The position numbers and the translations under genes are program-made. Below, piece by piece: positions 1-8,358 of a DNA stretch of 64,000 nt. Source of the DNA: Herbaspirillum sp. meg3 (GTDB lineage: Bacteria; Pseudomonadota; Gammaproteobacteria; Burkholderiales; Burkholderiaceae_D); contig NZ_CP022736.1 in NCBI RefSeq assembly GCF_002257565.1, positions 1,674,001 through 1,738,000 on the forward strand, read 5' to 3'. The notes below the pieces were generated by a model that worked only from the letters and a program-made list of their open reading frames with translations, was not told the origin of the DNA and did not search any database. The first letter of the stretch is position 1. The number at the start of each line of letters is the position of its first letter.

Positions 1-510
1 GTCGATCGCTTCGATCGAAAACTCTCCGGCGCCTTCGGATTCCCAGCGCACGCCTTCATTGGCCGGTGTGCCGGCGCGGCGGGTTTCGACCGTGATGCGG
101 TCGGCGATGATGAAGCCGGAATAGAAGCCCACGCCGAACTGGCCGATCAGCGCCGCATCTTTTTGCTGGTCGCCCGACAGTTTCGAGAAAAACTCCTTGG
201 TGCCGGACTTGGCGATCGTGCCCAGATGGGAAATCGCTTCATCGCGGTTCATGCCGATGCCGTTGTCTGAGATGGTGATCGTGCGCGCCGTCTTGTCGAA
301 GCTGACCTTGATCTTCAGTTCCGGATCGTTCTCGAACAATGCGCTGTCGTTGATCGCTTCAAAGCGCAGTTTGTCGGATGCATCGGATGCGTTGGAGACC
401 AGTTCTCGCAGGAAGATTTCCTTGTTCGAATACAAGGAATGAATCATCAGTTGCAACAGCTGTTTGACTTCGGCTTGAAAGCCCAGGGTCTGTTTTTCGG
501 GTGCTGCCAT
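1..510 (-). CDS. htpG: Chaperone HtpG (Hsp90), N-terminal part
   Basis: The first 170 residues of HtpG, the bacterial Hsp90 ATP-dependent chaperone of the cytosol; the rest lies beyond the window edge. The GHKL ATP-binding fold is clear: a helix with RELVSNASDA (the Mg/ATP Asn), the loop DNGIGM, and the lid-side motif GQFGVGFYS. The start ATG (complement of 508-510) follows a GAGGT ribosome site by a few bases. Upstream there is a sigma-32-like promoter, which fits a heat-shock gene. Reading frame is intact to the edge. The assignment is secure. Confidence 0.97.
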   Translation of the reverse strand, partial: MAAPEKQTLGFQAEVKQLLQLMIHSLYSNKEIFLRELVSNASDASDKLRFEAINDSALFENDPELKIKVSFDKTARTITISDNGIGMNRDEAISHLGTIAKSGTKEFFSKLSGDQQKDAALIGQFGVGFYSGFIIADRITVETRRAGTPANEGVRWESEGAGEFSIEAID

Positions 511-551
511 GTACTTACCTCGTGAATGAAAGAATAGTTTCTTAACCACGC

Positions 552-621
552 CTCAGGGAATGCCTGAGTGTCGCGACCGCGTATTGTAAGGAGAATGAGG
601 GTAATTGGGCGATTTTCAATG
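552..621 (-). promoter_or_regulatory. Sigma-32-like promoter and 5' UTR hairpin of htpG
   Basis: Read on the minus strand, a -35-like CATTGAAA (613-621) is followed after 12 bases by CCCTCATT (594-601). This is close to the heat-shock consensus CTTGAAA-N11-16-CCCCATNT. Downstream, in what would be the 5' UTR, CTCAGG and CCTGAG (552-557 and 563-568) form a 6-bp hairpin with a 5-base loop. The promoter role is inferred from the match and the position before a heat-shock gene. Confidence 0.6.
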
Positions 622-763
622 GACGGTCGAAGAAATTGTTTGCGAGCAATGAAGCGCACGAACGGTCGTTTCTGTAACCATAAATTCATATTTCCCTTGA
701 AGAAACTTGATAGAATTTGTTGCTTATTTTGTAACGCGAGCAGATAGTTTTCGATGTCTCACG

Positions 764-769
764 TATAAT
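764..769 (+). promoter_or_regulatory. Possible -10 element (TATAAT) for the secretion operon
   Basis: A perfect TATAAT lies about 150 bases before the tolC-like start in the 410-base gap after htpG. The hexamer at the right distance (741-746, CAGATA) is a poor -35, so any promoter here would be weak or activator-dependent. Nothing else in 622-870 stands out apart from AT-rich sequence. Confidence 0.35.
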
Positions 770-898
770 TCCGCAGCAACTAAATGCCCCAAAAGAATAC
801 ACAACAAGAAGATATGGCAGTTACCGGGGACGATCGAAGTCGGTCTGTTTGATGGCTTGTTGAATTTCTTTCGTATGAGGGGAGGGAGGCCAGTTCCC

Positions 899-919
899 AT
901 GCTGGTCTGTTGTATCTGA
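899..919 (+). CDS. Possible six-residue leader ORF before the TolC gene
   Basis: A minimal ORF (MLVCCI, stop) whose ATG sits 9 bases after GGAGGGAGG (881-889), the strongest ribosome site of the region. Its stop (917-919) lies two bases before the ATG at 922 that best fits the signal peptide of the downstream TolC-like protein. That ATG has no good ribosome site of its own. Termination-reinitiation coupling is an inference; alternatively TTG at 910 starts the TolC gene and this ORF is chance. Confidence 0.35.
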   Translation: MLVCCI

Positions 920-921
920 CA

Positions 922-2565
922 ATGACATATAGAAGAAACACGAAGTTAGTCTTTGGTGTATTGGTATTTTCGGTCGTGTCGCAGGCAATTGCTGCATCGA
1001 ATACGCCCGTCGCCTTTCCGCTTCCCAGTCAAAAATTTCCCTCTGGAAAATTAAATGCCGGAGTAATTTCGCTCGCCCAGGCAAAAGCTGACGAAAAGCC
1101 TCTTGATACGCCTCCGCAAATGCGAGTAGGTCCGGAGGGAGAGGCTGATTCCATCGTTCGGCCAGGTAAAAATGCCGATAGCAAGGACGAACTGGTCAGC
1201 GGCGACTCCAACGATGAGATTCTGGCGATGTTGCGCCAGGCCGACCCGGATTTCTCTGGAAGCACCATCGATTTGCCTGCGGTGGAAGTCGAAACGGTCG
1301 ACGACAAGGAAGTCCCGTTCCTGACCTTGGATCAGGTCTTGGATCTGGCGCTCAATAACAGTTACAGCTATGCCGCCACTGCTGCGCAGGCCGATCAGGC
1401 CAACTATGCGGCCAAGGGAGCGCTCGGACAATTGGGGCCGACGCTCGACGTGCGTACACAAAAAGGCCGTGAATACTCCTCGCCGGCATCGATTCGTGAT
1501 GAGAACGGCAACATTATCTCGGCAGACCAGCACAAACGCTGGGATGCGACACTGATCGGCCGGCAGCCGATCTTCGCCGCCGGTTCTTACTTTGATTTTC
1601 AGAAGCAGCGTGCCATGTCGCGCGCCGCCGATCAGCGCCGCGACGATGCGCGCGAGTCGTTGTATTACTCGGCCATCAAAGCCTACTATGATGTGTTGCG
1701 CACTTATGCCTCGCTATCGTTTTCACGCAGCTACGCCAAGCGCATGAATGATTTGCTTGATTACATGCGCAAGCGCGTGGAGGGCGGCGGCGCCAGCAAG
1801 CTCGACTATGATCGCGTGCGCGGCCGTGCGCTGCAGGCTGAAGGCACGGTGGCTGACAACGAAGGTGCACTGGAAAGCGCCATGGTCTCGCTGGTGCAAC
1901 TGATCGGCCGGCGTGTGCAGCAAGTACAGGTTCCGGAACGCATGATGCCAATCGTGCCGCCGACATCACGCGTTGCCTTGCAGGATGTCTACGATTCAAA
2001 TCCGGGCATTCGCGCCGCCCGCAGCGATGCTGAAGCTGTCCGTGAAGAACTGAAGTCGGCGCGTTCGAGGTTTTCGCCTACCTTTGCCGTCGAGTGGACG
2101 CAGACAAAAACCCGCGGCGCCGGTGGTGATCAGACCCTGACCACCGATCGCCGCCTGATGCTGGTGCTGACTATGAACTTGCTCAACGGTGGTACGGATA
2201 TGTATTACCAGAGCCAGATCGGCGCCAAGCTGGTGGAAAAGAGCAACACCGCCGCTGATCTCGAACGTAAGCTTAAGGAGCAGATCGAGATCAACTATCG
2301 CACGCTCGGCGCAGTGAAAAAACGCATGCCCCTCTCGCGTGATGCCTATTCAACCAATGCCGGTGTCGCGGATGCCTCTCTGGAGCAAATGTTTACTGGG
2401 GGTAAGCAATTGCTCGACGTTCTCGATGCCTACCAGCAGGCCTACCAGACGCGCATGGATTTTGCTGTGTTGTTATTTCAGCAGGCGGACATCAGTTATC
2501 AAATTTTACGAAACACCGGCCGGGCATGGACGCCGCCCGGGGACAAAGCGCCTGCGGGCAAATAG
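922..2565 (+). CDS. TolC-family outer-membrane channel of a type I secretion system
   Basis: About 547 residues. It starts with a typical signal peptide: basic MTYRRNTK, a hydrophobic run, and cleavage after SQAIA. An unusual Pro/Asp-rich stretch of about 130 residues precedes the two outer membrane efflux repeats (from LTLDQVLDLALNN onward). Long amphipathic helices in both halves fit the TolC periplasmic tunnel. By family knowledge it forms the outer-membrane exit of a type I secretion or efflux system. The neighbours (HlyD-like adaptor, ABC exporter, giant cargo) point to secretion. ATG 922 is preferred to TTG 910 because it gives a normal signal peptide; see the leader ORF at 899. Confidence 0.88.
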   Translation: MTYRRNTKLVFGVLVFSVVSQAIAASNTPVAFPLPSQKFPSGKLNAGVISLAQAKADEKPLDTPPQMRVGPEGEADSIVRPGKNADSKDELVSGDSNDEILAMLRQADPDFSGSTIDLPAVEVETVDDKEVPFLTLDQVLDLALNNSYSYAATAAQADQANYAAKGALGQLGPTLDVRTQKGREYSSPASIRDENGNIISADQHKRWDATLIGRQPIFAAGSYFDFQKQRAMSRAADQRRDDARESLYYSAIKAYYDVLRTYASLSFSRSYAKRMNDLLDYMRKRVEGGGASKLDYDRVRGRALQAEGTVADNEGALESAMVSLVQLIGRRVQQVQVPERMMPIVPPTSRVALQDVYDSNPGIRAARSDAEAVREELKSARSRFSPTFAVEWTQTKTRGAGGDQTLTTDRRLMLVLTMNLLNGGTDMYYQSQIGAKLVEKSNTAADLERKLKEQIEINYRTLGAVKKRMPLSRDAYSTNAGVADASLEQMFTGGKQLLDVLDAYQQAYQTRMDFAVLLFQQADISYQILRNTGRAWTPPGDKAPAGK

Positions 2566-2583
2566 GGAAGGTCTGGGGGATCG

Positions 2584-3357
2584 ATGGATAGCGGAAAAGA
2601 ACAGAATTTCTGGCCGGGGTTTGTGGACGCCCTCTCTAACGTCGTCCTGGTCATGATTTTCGTGGTGGTTGTGTTCGTTGTGACGCTCTTCTACTACTCG
2701 CAGAAGCTGGCGGAAATTCGCGTCAACAAGATGGTCACCAAGGGCATGGTTCAGACCCAGACCGGCTCCACCAAGGTCAAGCCGGACGAGGTCAACGCGC
2801 CGGAAGGCCAGGACGCTGACACCGCCCGTCTGAAGAGCGAGAACCGAGATAAGTCCGATCAGATCGAAAAGCTCAGGCGCGAAATTTCCGAGCTCAAGAC
2901 CAGGCAAGCGGCGCCGCCGTTGCAGGCTTCGGCCGGCAGCCTGCGCAGTGATGCCGGCGCCAGCGGCAACAACAATATTCAAGTACGCGTCGAGAAGGCG
3001 AAGGAAATTGCACCTGGCCTGTCCATTGCAGGCGGTGACAAAGCCGTCATTTTGAATTTCGACAAAGATGCCACCGAGTTGAGCGCGGAGAGCGGCAAGA
3101 CGCTCGATGCCAGCATCGGCGAATGGGTCAAGAAGGTCAAATCACAGCAAGGCAAGATCGTCATCACCGGCGTGATCGGCTCGGCTGAGTTCAGCGAAGC
3201 GCGTCGTCGCGCCTACTACCGTACCGTCGGCGTGCGTAACCATCTGATCGACGCCGGTGTCGAGAAAGAACGCGTAGTCAGCCGCGTGGCGACTTCGGAG
3301 AACACCGCCGAGAGCAACGCGCGCGTGATCATCCAATATCAGGCAGGTGAAAAATGA
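2584..3357 (+). CDS. MotB/ZorB-like OmpA-domain protein in the type I secretion operon
   Basis: 257 residues. A short cytosolic N-terminus is followed by one membrane segment (about 10-37) opening with WPGFVDALSN. Asp15 sits where MotB and ZorB carry the proton-binding aspartate. A coiled-coil-like linker (about 75-115) leads to a C-terminal OmpA/MotB-type domain (about 140-255), recognisable from the SEARRRAYYRTVGVRNHLIDAG-type helix although its peptidoglycan-binding signature is degenerate. It begins 18 bases after the tolC stop and overlaps the adaptor gene by ATGA. With the MotA/ZorA-like protein at 4840 it would form a stator-type proton channel anchored in the wall. The role in secretion is inference. 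Confidence 0.75.
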   Translation: MDSGKEQNFWPGFVDALSNVVLVMIFVVVVFVVTLFYYSQKLAEIRVNKMVTKGMVQTQTGSTKVKPDEVNAPEGQDADTARLKSENRDKSDQIEKLRREISELKTRQAAPPLQASAGSLRSDAGASGNNNIQVRVEKAKEIAPGLSIAGGDKAVILNFDKDATELSAESGKTLDASIGEWVKKVKSQQGKIVITGVIGSAEFSEARRRAYYRTVGVRNHLIDAGVEKERVVSRVATSENTAESNARVIIQYQAGEK

Positions 3358-4736
3358 GCGGGCTACCCAACGACAAGCTGCGTTGGGACCTGCGTCTGCG
3401 GCTGCAGTTACGCCGTCGCAGCTATCAATGGATGCGCCTGATCGCACCCAAGGTCGATGCGCCTCTGGGCGACCACCAGCAATTGCCGCGTCCGCGTCTT
3501 TTCATCCTGATTACCATCGGCGTGTTGCTATGCCTGCTGGTGTGGTCGTGGTTTGCCAAGATCGACATGGTGGTGCGCGGCGCCGGCCGTATCGTTGCCT
3601 CTGAGCACAATCAAGTGATCCAGCATCTGGAAGGCGGCATCGTCTCCGCCATCCTGGTGCGTGAAGGTGCTGCCGTGAAAAAAGGCCAGACGCTGATTTC
3701 GATCGCTGACGTGCGCGCCAATGCCGATCTGGGCGAAGGCAACGTCAAGATTCTCGGCCTGCGCGCGCGTGTTGCACGCCTCAAGGCGGAAGCCGGCGGA
3801 GCACCGTCGGTGACCATGCCGCCGGATCTGAAGAGCGATGATCCTTCGGTGCAAAGTGAGCTTGCTTCTTTCACCGCGCGCCAGGCCAAACTGACGCAAG
3901 AGTTGAGCGTGCTGCGCGAGCAGTCTGCGCAGCGCCAGGCAGAAGTCGGCGAAGCCGCCAGCCGCCAAAAGAGCCTGATCTCCGAATACGATCTGGCGCA
4001 ACGCCAATACAAGCTGGTGCACAGCATGTTCGAGCGCAATGCCGCCTCGCAGTTGGAAGACATCCAGTCGTTGTCCAAAGCGCAGGATGCGCAGAGCCGT
4101 CTCAGCGCTACCAATGCCATGATCCCGCGGTTAAATGCCGCTATTGCCGAAGCACAGGCCAAGATGGGTGAAGCCTCATCGCGCTTCCGTGCTGATGCGC
4201 GTAGTGATCTGACCACCAGCGAGAACGAACTGGCACGCCTCCAGGAAGAAATCAAATCGCGCAATGACCGCGTCTCGCGGTCCGAAGTGCGCGCACCGAT
4301 GGATGGCGTGGTCAACCGGGTGCTGATGAACACCGTCGGCGGTGTGGTCAAGCCAGGCGACGCCATCATCGAAATGACGCCGACCGACGACAAACTGGTG
4401 ATCGAAGCCAAAGTCTCGCCGACGGACCGCGCCCAGTTGATGACCGGCGCGCCCGCACGTGTGAAAGTGTCGGCCTATGACTATGGCGTCTACGGTTCGA
4501 TGAAGGGTGTTGTGACAGAAGTCAGCGCCGATACCGTTCCGGAAGAACGTGGCGAACGCTTTTACCGCGTCAAGATTGAAGTGACGCGCGATCCGCGCGA
4601 GATCGACCATAGCGTGGCGCTCATGCCCGGGATGACCGCCACGGCCGACATGATTGTCGGTCGCCGTACCGTATGGCAGTACCTGATGTCGCCGCTGAAT
4701 CGCTTTGGCCAGACTGCGTTGCGGGAACCGCGATGA
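3354..4736 (+). CDS. HlyD-family periplasmic adaptor (membrane fusion protein)
   Basis: 460 residues. An N-terminal cytosolic stretch of about 48 residues precedes a single membrane segment (about 49-66). Then come a lipoyl/barrel half-motif (VRGAGRIV...QHLEGGIVSAILVREGAAVKKGQ), a long alpha-hairpin (about 130-300) and the returning lipoyl and beta-barrel part (SEVRAPMDGVVNRV...GGVVKPGD). Family members link the inner-membrane ABC exporter to TolC across the periplasm. The start overlaps the preceding stop (ATGA). It lies between the two stator-like genes, so the set appears to be one operon. Substrate is presumably the repeat protein at 8359. Confidence 0.9.
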   Translation: MSGLPNDKLRWDLRLRLQLRRRSYQWMRLIAPKVDAPLGDHQQLPRPRLFILITIGVLLCLLVWSWFAKIDMVVRGAGRIVASEHNQVIQHLEGGIVSAILVREGAAVKKGQTLISIADVRANADLGEGNVKILGLRARVARLKAEAGGAPSVTMPPDLKSDDPSVQSELASFTARQAKLTQELSVLREQSAQRQAEVGEAASRQKSLISEYDLAQRQYKLVHSMFERNAASQLEDIQSLSKAQDAQSRLSATNAMIPRLNAAIAEAQAKMGEASSRFRADARSDLTTSENELARLQEEIKSRNDRVSRSEVRAPMDGVVNRVLMNTVGGVVKPGDAIIEMTPTDDKLVIEAKVSPTDRAQLMTGAPARVKVSAYDYGVYGSMKGVVTEVSADTVPEERGERFYRVKIEVTRDPREIDHSVALMPGMTATADMIVGRRTVWQYLMSPLNRFGQTALREPR

Positions 4737-4744
4737 GCTGTAAT

Positions 4745-4775
4745 GGCCATGATGCCTTGACGGCGTCATGAGGCC
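4745..4775 (+). promoter_or_regulatory. Hairpin in the hlyD-motA-like gap
   Basis: CATGATGCC (4748-4756) pairs with GGCGTCATG (4762-4770) with one mismatch, and the flanking GGCC/GGCC can extend the stem. No T-run follows, so it is not a classical terminator. In this 103-base gap it may tune mRNA stability or read-through into the next gene. Confidence 0.4.
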
Positions 4776-4839
4776 GCAATGAACAAGCTGTATTTTGATT
4801 GTTTAACTATTTGTTTTCCTTTTTTCGGAACCTGATCGT

Positions 4840-6507
4840 ATGAAAAACCTGCGCAATTTTTATGCACTCGCTGCGATTCCGTCCATGTTCTTGCTACTGG
4901 GCGGCTTCCTGTTCAGGGATTTCGTGCTGCATGCGATCCGGATCAATCCTTTCCTTAACTTGTTCATCATCAGTGTGGCCGTGTTCGGCGTCTCGCTGAT
5001 CGTCTACAACATCTGGCGCGTGAACTGGGAATACAACAAACTCACGCTGTTTTACGCTCGCGTCAACGGCGGTGAAGAGATGATGGAACTGGCCAAGGCG
5101 CCGGAATTCCAGAACAGCGAAATCGGCAAAGTGCTGACCAGCGTCGCCAGCACCAAAGGCCGTCTGACCTCGCGTATCGAACAGGAAACCATCGAACGTT
5201 CCTTGTCGGATTTGCAGGCGCATCTGGAAGCCAAAACCGAATTTCCGCAATTCCTGACCGGCTTCATGATCGCGCTGGGTCTGCTCGGGACCTTTATCGG
5301 TCTGCTGGAAACACTGGTCGGCACCGCGGCACTGATCGACGGCTTCGGCAAGGCGACACAGGGCGGCGACATGGATGCGTCCTTCATGCATCTGGTGTCC
5401 GACCTGCAAAAACCGCTGGCCAGTATGGGAACGGCGTTTTCGGCATCAATGTTCGGTCTGATCGGTTCGCTGGCACTGGGCCTGACACTGACGCCGTTGC
5501 GCGGCGCCGGCAAAAAGCTCACCGGCCGTGCGCGTGAATGCATCAGCGACATGGTGCAGCACGTCATTCACGACATGAGCGGCCCCGCCGCGAGCTCTTC
5601 CAGCCGTCAGGGCGTATCGGAACAATTTCTGGCCGAATTCCTGCAAGACTTGATGGTGCTGCAGCGCGAATCCATCATGGCGTCGCGCGCCAGCTCGGAA
5701 GCCTCGATGCAGGCCGGCATCAAGCTCGAAGGCATGAACGAACGGCTACAGAACATCGTCGAACTGTTCCATGCCAGCATGGATGAATCGAAGAACCTGC
5801 GTCAGCTGGTTTCCTTCGGTCCGCGCATGCACGAAGTCGGTCAGCAGACCCTAGAAGAAATCCGCAACGTCGGTCAGATCATCAATCAAAAGATGACTTC
5901 GGCGCGCGACCTGACGCAAAGCCTGTCGCTGCTGGAAGAACGCCTGTCGGTCAACGGCGATATCGCTCTGCGCAGTTTCGACATGCTGCCGAAGATCGTT
6001 TCCACGATGGAAAGCGGCCAGATGTCGCTGTCGTCGGCGCTGACGTCCCTGCAGGCGCAACAGTCGGAAGCGGCCAACATGACCGAAAAAACAGCGCAGC
6101 ACATCGCGCAGATGCCGACCTTGCTCAATCAGATTTCCATCCGTATTGCCGACGAACTGGGCGCCATCCAGCATCAGGGCGAAATCCATTCGGCCGTGTC
6201 CGAGCGTCTGGGCGAACTGGGCAAGGCCATTGGCGAGAACTCCAGCAACATGACGCGCGACGCCTTGTCATCGCGCCAGCTGCAGATCGACCTGGCCAAG
6301 CACATGGCGATGATGAACGACCGCGTCAAGAACCTCGGCGCCATCCCGACTTCGATGACTTCGATTACCGAAGCGCTGATGCGTCAGAACATCAATACGC
6401 AAACGGTCATCGACGAAATGCGCAGCGGCCGCGTGACCATGGTCAAGGATTTGCGTCTCGAAATCCGCGAAGCCCTGCGCGAAATCTCGGCTTCCAGAAA
6501 CACTTGA
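4840..6507 (+). CDS. MotA/TolQ/ExbB (ZorA-like) proton-channel protein
   Basis: 555 residues with four predicted membrane segments (about 7-25, 38-58, 138-162, 196-218). TM3 carries GLLGTFIGL with Thr151 and TM4 carries MGTAF with Thr198, the polar positions lining the proton path in MotA/TolQ/ExbB. After TM4 comes a long cytosolic, mostly helical tail of about 330 residues, resembling ZorA of the Zorya defence system rather than short TolQ. The partner with the proton-binding Asp is encoded at 2584. ZorC/ZorD-type effectors are not nearby, and the flanking genes are secretion genes. A role in energising or gating export, or in wall attachment of the adhesin, is inferred. Confidence 0.78.
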   Translation: MKNLRNFYALAAIPSMFLLLGGFLFRDFVLHAIRINPFLNLFIISVAVFGVSLIVYNIWRVNWEYNKLTLFYARVNGGEEMMELAKAPEFQNSEIGKVLTSVASTKGRLTSRIEQETIERSLSDLQAHLEAKTEFPQFLTGFMIALGLLGTFIGLLETLVGTAALIDGFGKATQGGDMDASFMHLVSDLQKPLASMGTAFSASMFGLIGSLALGLTLTPLRGAGKKLTGRARECISDMVQHVIHDMSGPAASSSSRQGVSEQFLAEFLQDLMVLQRESIMASRASSEASMQAGIKLEGMNERLQNIVELFHASMDESKNLRQLVSFGPRMHEVGQQTLEEIRNVGQIINQKMTSARDLTQSLSLLEERLSVNGDIALRSFDMLPKIVSTMESGQMSLSSALTSLQAQQSEAANMTEKTAQHIAQMPTLLNQISIRIADELGAIQHQGEIHSAVSERLGELGKAIGENSSNMTRDALSSRQLQIDLAKHMAMMNDRVKNLGAIPTSMTSITEALMRQNINTQTVIDEMRSGRVTMVKDLRLEIREALREISASRNT

Positions 6508-6566
6508 TACGCGTGACAGCCTGAACAGAATCCGAACCTGGACCCGAATCCGAAGCCGATAATCTC

Positions 6567-8282
6567 ATGAACGAAAGCGACCAAATCTACGTCGATCAGC
6601 CGCAAGCCGATTTGCGCTCCCTGCGCAAGGATCCGGTGTATCTGACGCTGATGCGCGCTTACGGCAGCCGCTTCGTCGAGATCATCATCGCCGGTGTGCT
6701 GATCAACGTATTCGGCCTGTTCATGCCGATCTATTCGCGTCTGGTGTACGACAAGGTGATCGGCAACCACATTCCGGAAACCTTATGGGCGCTGACACTG
6801 GGCATGGGTTTGTTCATTGTGCTGGAGCTGATCCTGCGCGTCATCCGGGTGTACTACGTCGAACAACTGGCAGGACGTTTCGACATCGAGTTCGATGGCG
6901 CCTCGGCGCGCCGTTTACTGGAGTCCAAGGTCAATGCGCCGGTCGGCGTGGTGCTGGCCAAGTATCGCGATCTCAGCAATGCGCGGGACTTGCTGTCGTC
7001 CAACTACATGCTGGTGCTGGTTGACCTGCCGTTTTTGCTGCTTTATCTGGTGGCAGTCGGAATGATCGGAGGTCATCTGGTGTGGGTGATGCTGGTGGGG
7101 GGCGCAATACTGGTGAGCGCGCAACTGCTGTGCAAAATCCCGGCGACCGATTACGGCAACGCCGCGTTGAAGTCCGGCATTGGCAAGACCGACAAGCTGG
7201 CCAGCCTGGTGTTCGGAATGGAAACCCTGAAGACCTCGCCTTTGCAATATCGCTTGGTCAAGACCTTCCTGTCGGATGCTGCGGACAACGCAGTAAGCCA
7301 GGCCAAGAGCCGCTTTTGGATGAACATCGGCTACGCCAGTTCGGCCGTGGGCAATACCCTGATTTCTGTCGGTACGCTGGTGGTCGGCGTGTATCTGGTG
7401 GAAGACAATCAACTCACCGTCGGCGCGCTGATTGCCAGCTCGCTGTTGATCAGCCGCTCGACCTCGATGATCTCGTCGGTGGCAACGGTGCTGGGACGGC
7501 TGGAGATGTTCAAGCGCGCACGTGCTGCATTCGAAGACATGTTCGACGACGAAGATCCGCAAGAAGTCGCCGACGTCTTGCGACAGGACATGAGCGGCCT
7601 GATCCAGGTCATCAACCTGACGCTGCATCTGGACAAGAACGAGCGCCCGGCGCTGGACAACATCTCGCTGGAGATCAAGCCCGGTGAAAAGGTGGGCATT
7701 GTCGGACGGTCCGGTTCCGGCAAGAGCAGTTTGCTGCGCGCTCTGGCCGGCTTGCACAAGGTCGAGCCGGGCAAGGGGCAGGTGCTGATCGACGGCGTTG
7801 CCGTGGCTGCGTATGCAACGCCGGTGCGCATGCGTTGCATTGGTTACAAACCGCAGGAGCCTTTCATTTTTGATGGCAGCCTGGCTTCCAATATTTTTGT
7901 CGGCGATCGTGTCGACAGCAAAGTGTATGAAGCGGCGTTGGCAGTCTCCAGCGTCGACGATCTGATCGCGCGCGGCGAACTGCGTCTGGATCAGATCTTG
8001 AAGGCACCGGGTAATCTCTCCGGCGGCCAGCGGCAAATGGTAGCGCTGGCGCGCACCGTGGCGGGCATGCCGGCCGTGATGTTGCTGGATGAACCGACCA
8101 CCGGCATCGATCTGGCGACCGAGGCGCGCATCATCGAGCGGCTTCGCGCGTTTTCGGCGCAGCGCACGGTAGTCATCGCAACGCACAGCACAGCACTGCT
8201 CAAACAGATGGATCGCATCATCGTTCTTAACGACGGCAAGATCGTCGCCGACGGGCCGAGTGCGCAGATTTTGCAGCAATAG
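6567..8282 (+). CDS. Type I secretion ABC transporter (permease-ATPase)
   Basis: 571 residues: a short N-terminus without a C39 peptidase domain, six predicted membrane segments (about 35-320) and a complete ATPase domain. Seen are Walker A GRSGSGKSS, the Q-loop YKPQEPF, signature LSGGQRQM, Walker B MLLDEPTTGID and the H-loop ATHST. Close in build to LapB/HlyB-type exporters of RTX adhesins lacking a functional protease domain. It follows the MotA-like gene after 59 bases and precedes the presumed cargo by 76 bases. It should power export of the 2652-residue protein across the inner membrane. Confidence 0.93.
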   Translation: MNESDQIYVDQPQADLRSLRKDPVYLTLMRAYGSRFVEIIIAGVLINVFGLFMPIYSRLVYDKVIGNHIPETLWALTLGMGLFIVLELILRVIRVYYVEQLAGRFDIEFDGASARRLLESKVNAPVGVVLAKYRDLSNARDLLSSNYMLVLVDLPFLLLYLVAVGMIGGHLVWVMLVGGAILVSAQLLCKIPATDYGNAALKSGIGKTDKLASLVFGMETLKTSPLQYRLVKTFLSDAADNAVSQAKSRFWMNIGYASSAVGNTLISVGTLVVGVYLVEDNQLTVGALIASSLLISRSTSMISSVATVLGRLEMFKRARAAFEDMFDDEDPQEVADVLRQDMSGLIQVINLTLHLDKNERPALDNISLEIKPGEKVGIVGRSGSGKSSLLRALAGLHKVEPGKGQVLIDGVAVAAYATPVRMRCIGYKPQEPFIFDGSLASNIFVGDRVDSKVYEAALAVSSVDDLIARGELRLDQILKAPGNLSGGQRQMVALARTVAGMPAVMLLDEPTTGIDLATEARIIERLRAFSAQRTVVIATHSTALLKQMDRIIVLNDGKIVADGPSAQILQQ

Positions 8283-8358
8283 CTGCAGTGATATTGAACA
8301 AACTGAAGCAAACAAGAATTCGTGAATTTGTGATCAGACTCCGATAGCGAGGCTCACC

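Noticed and set aside
2584..6507. A complete Zorya anti-phage system
   Set aside because: Only ZorA/ZorB-like proteins are present; no helicase or nuclease effector, and the genes are interleaved with secretion genes.
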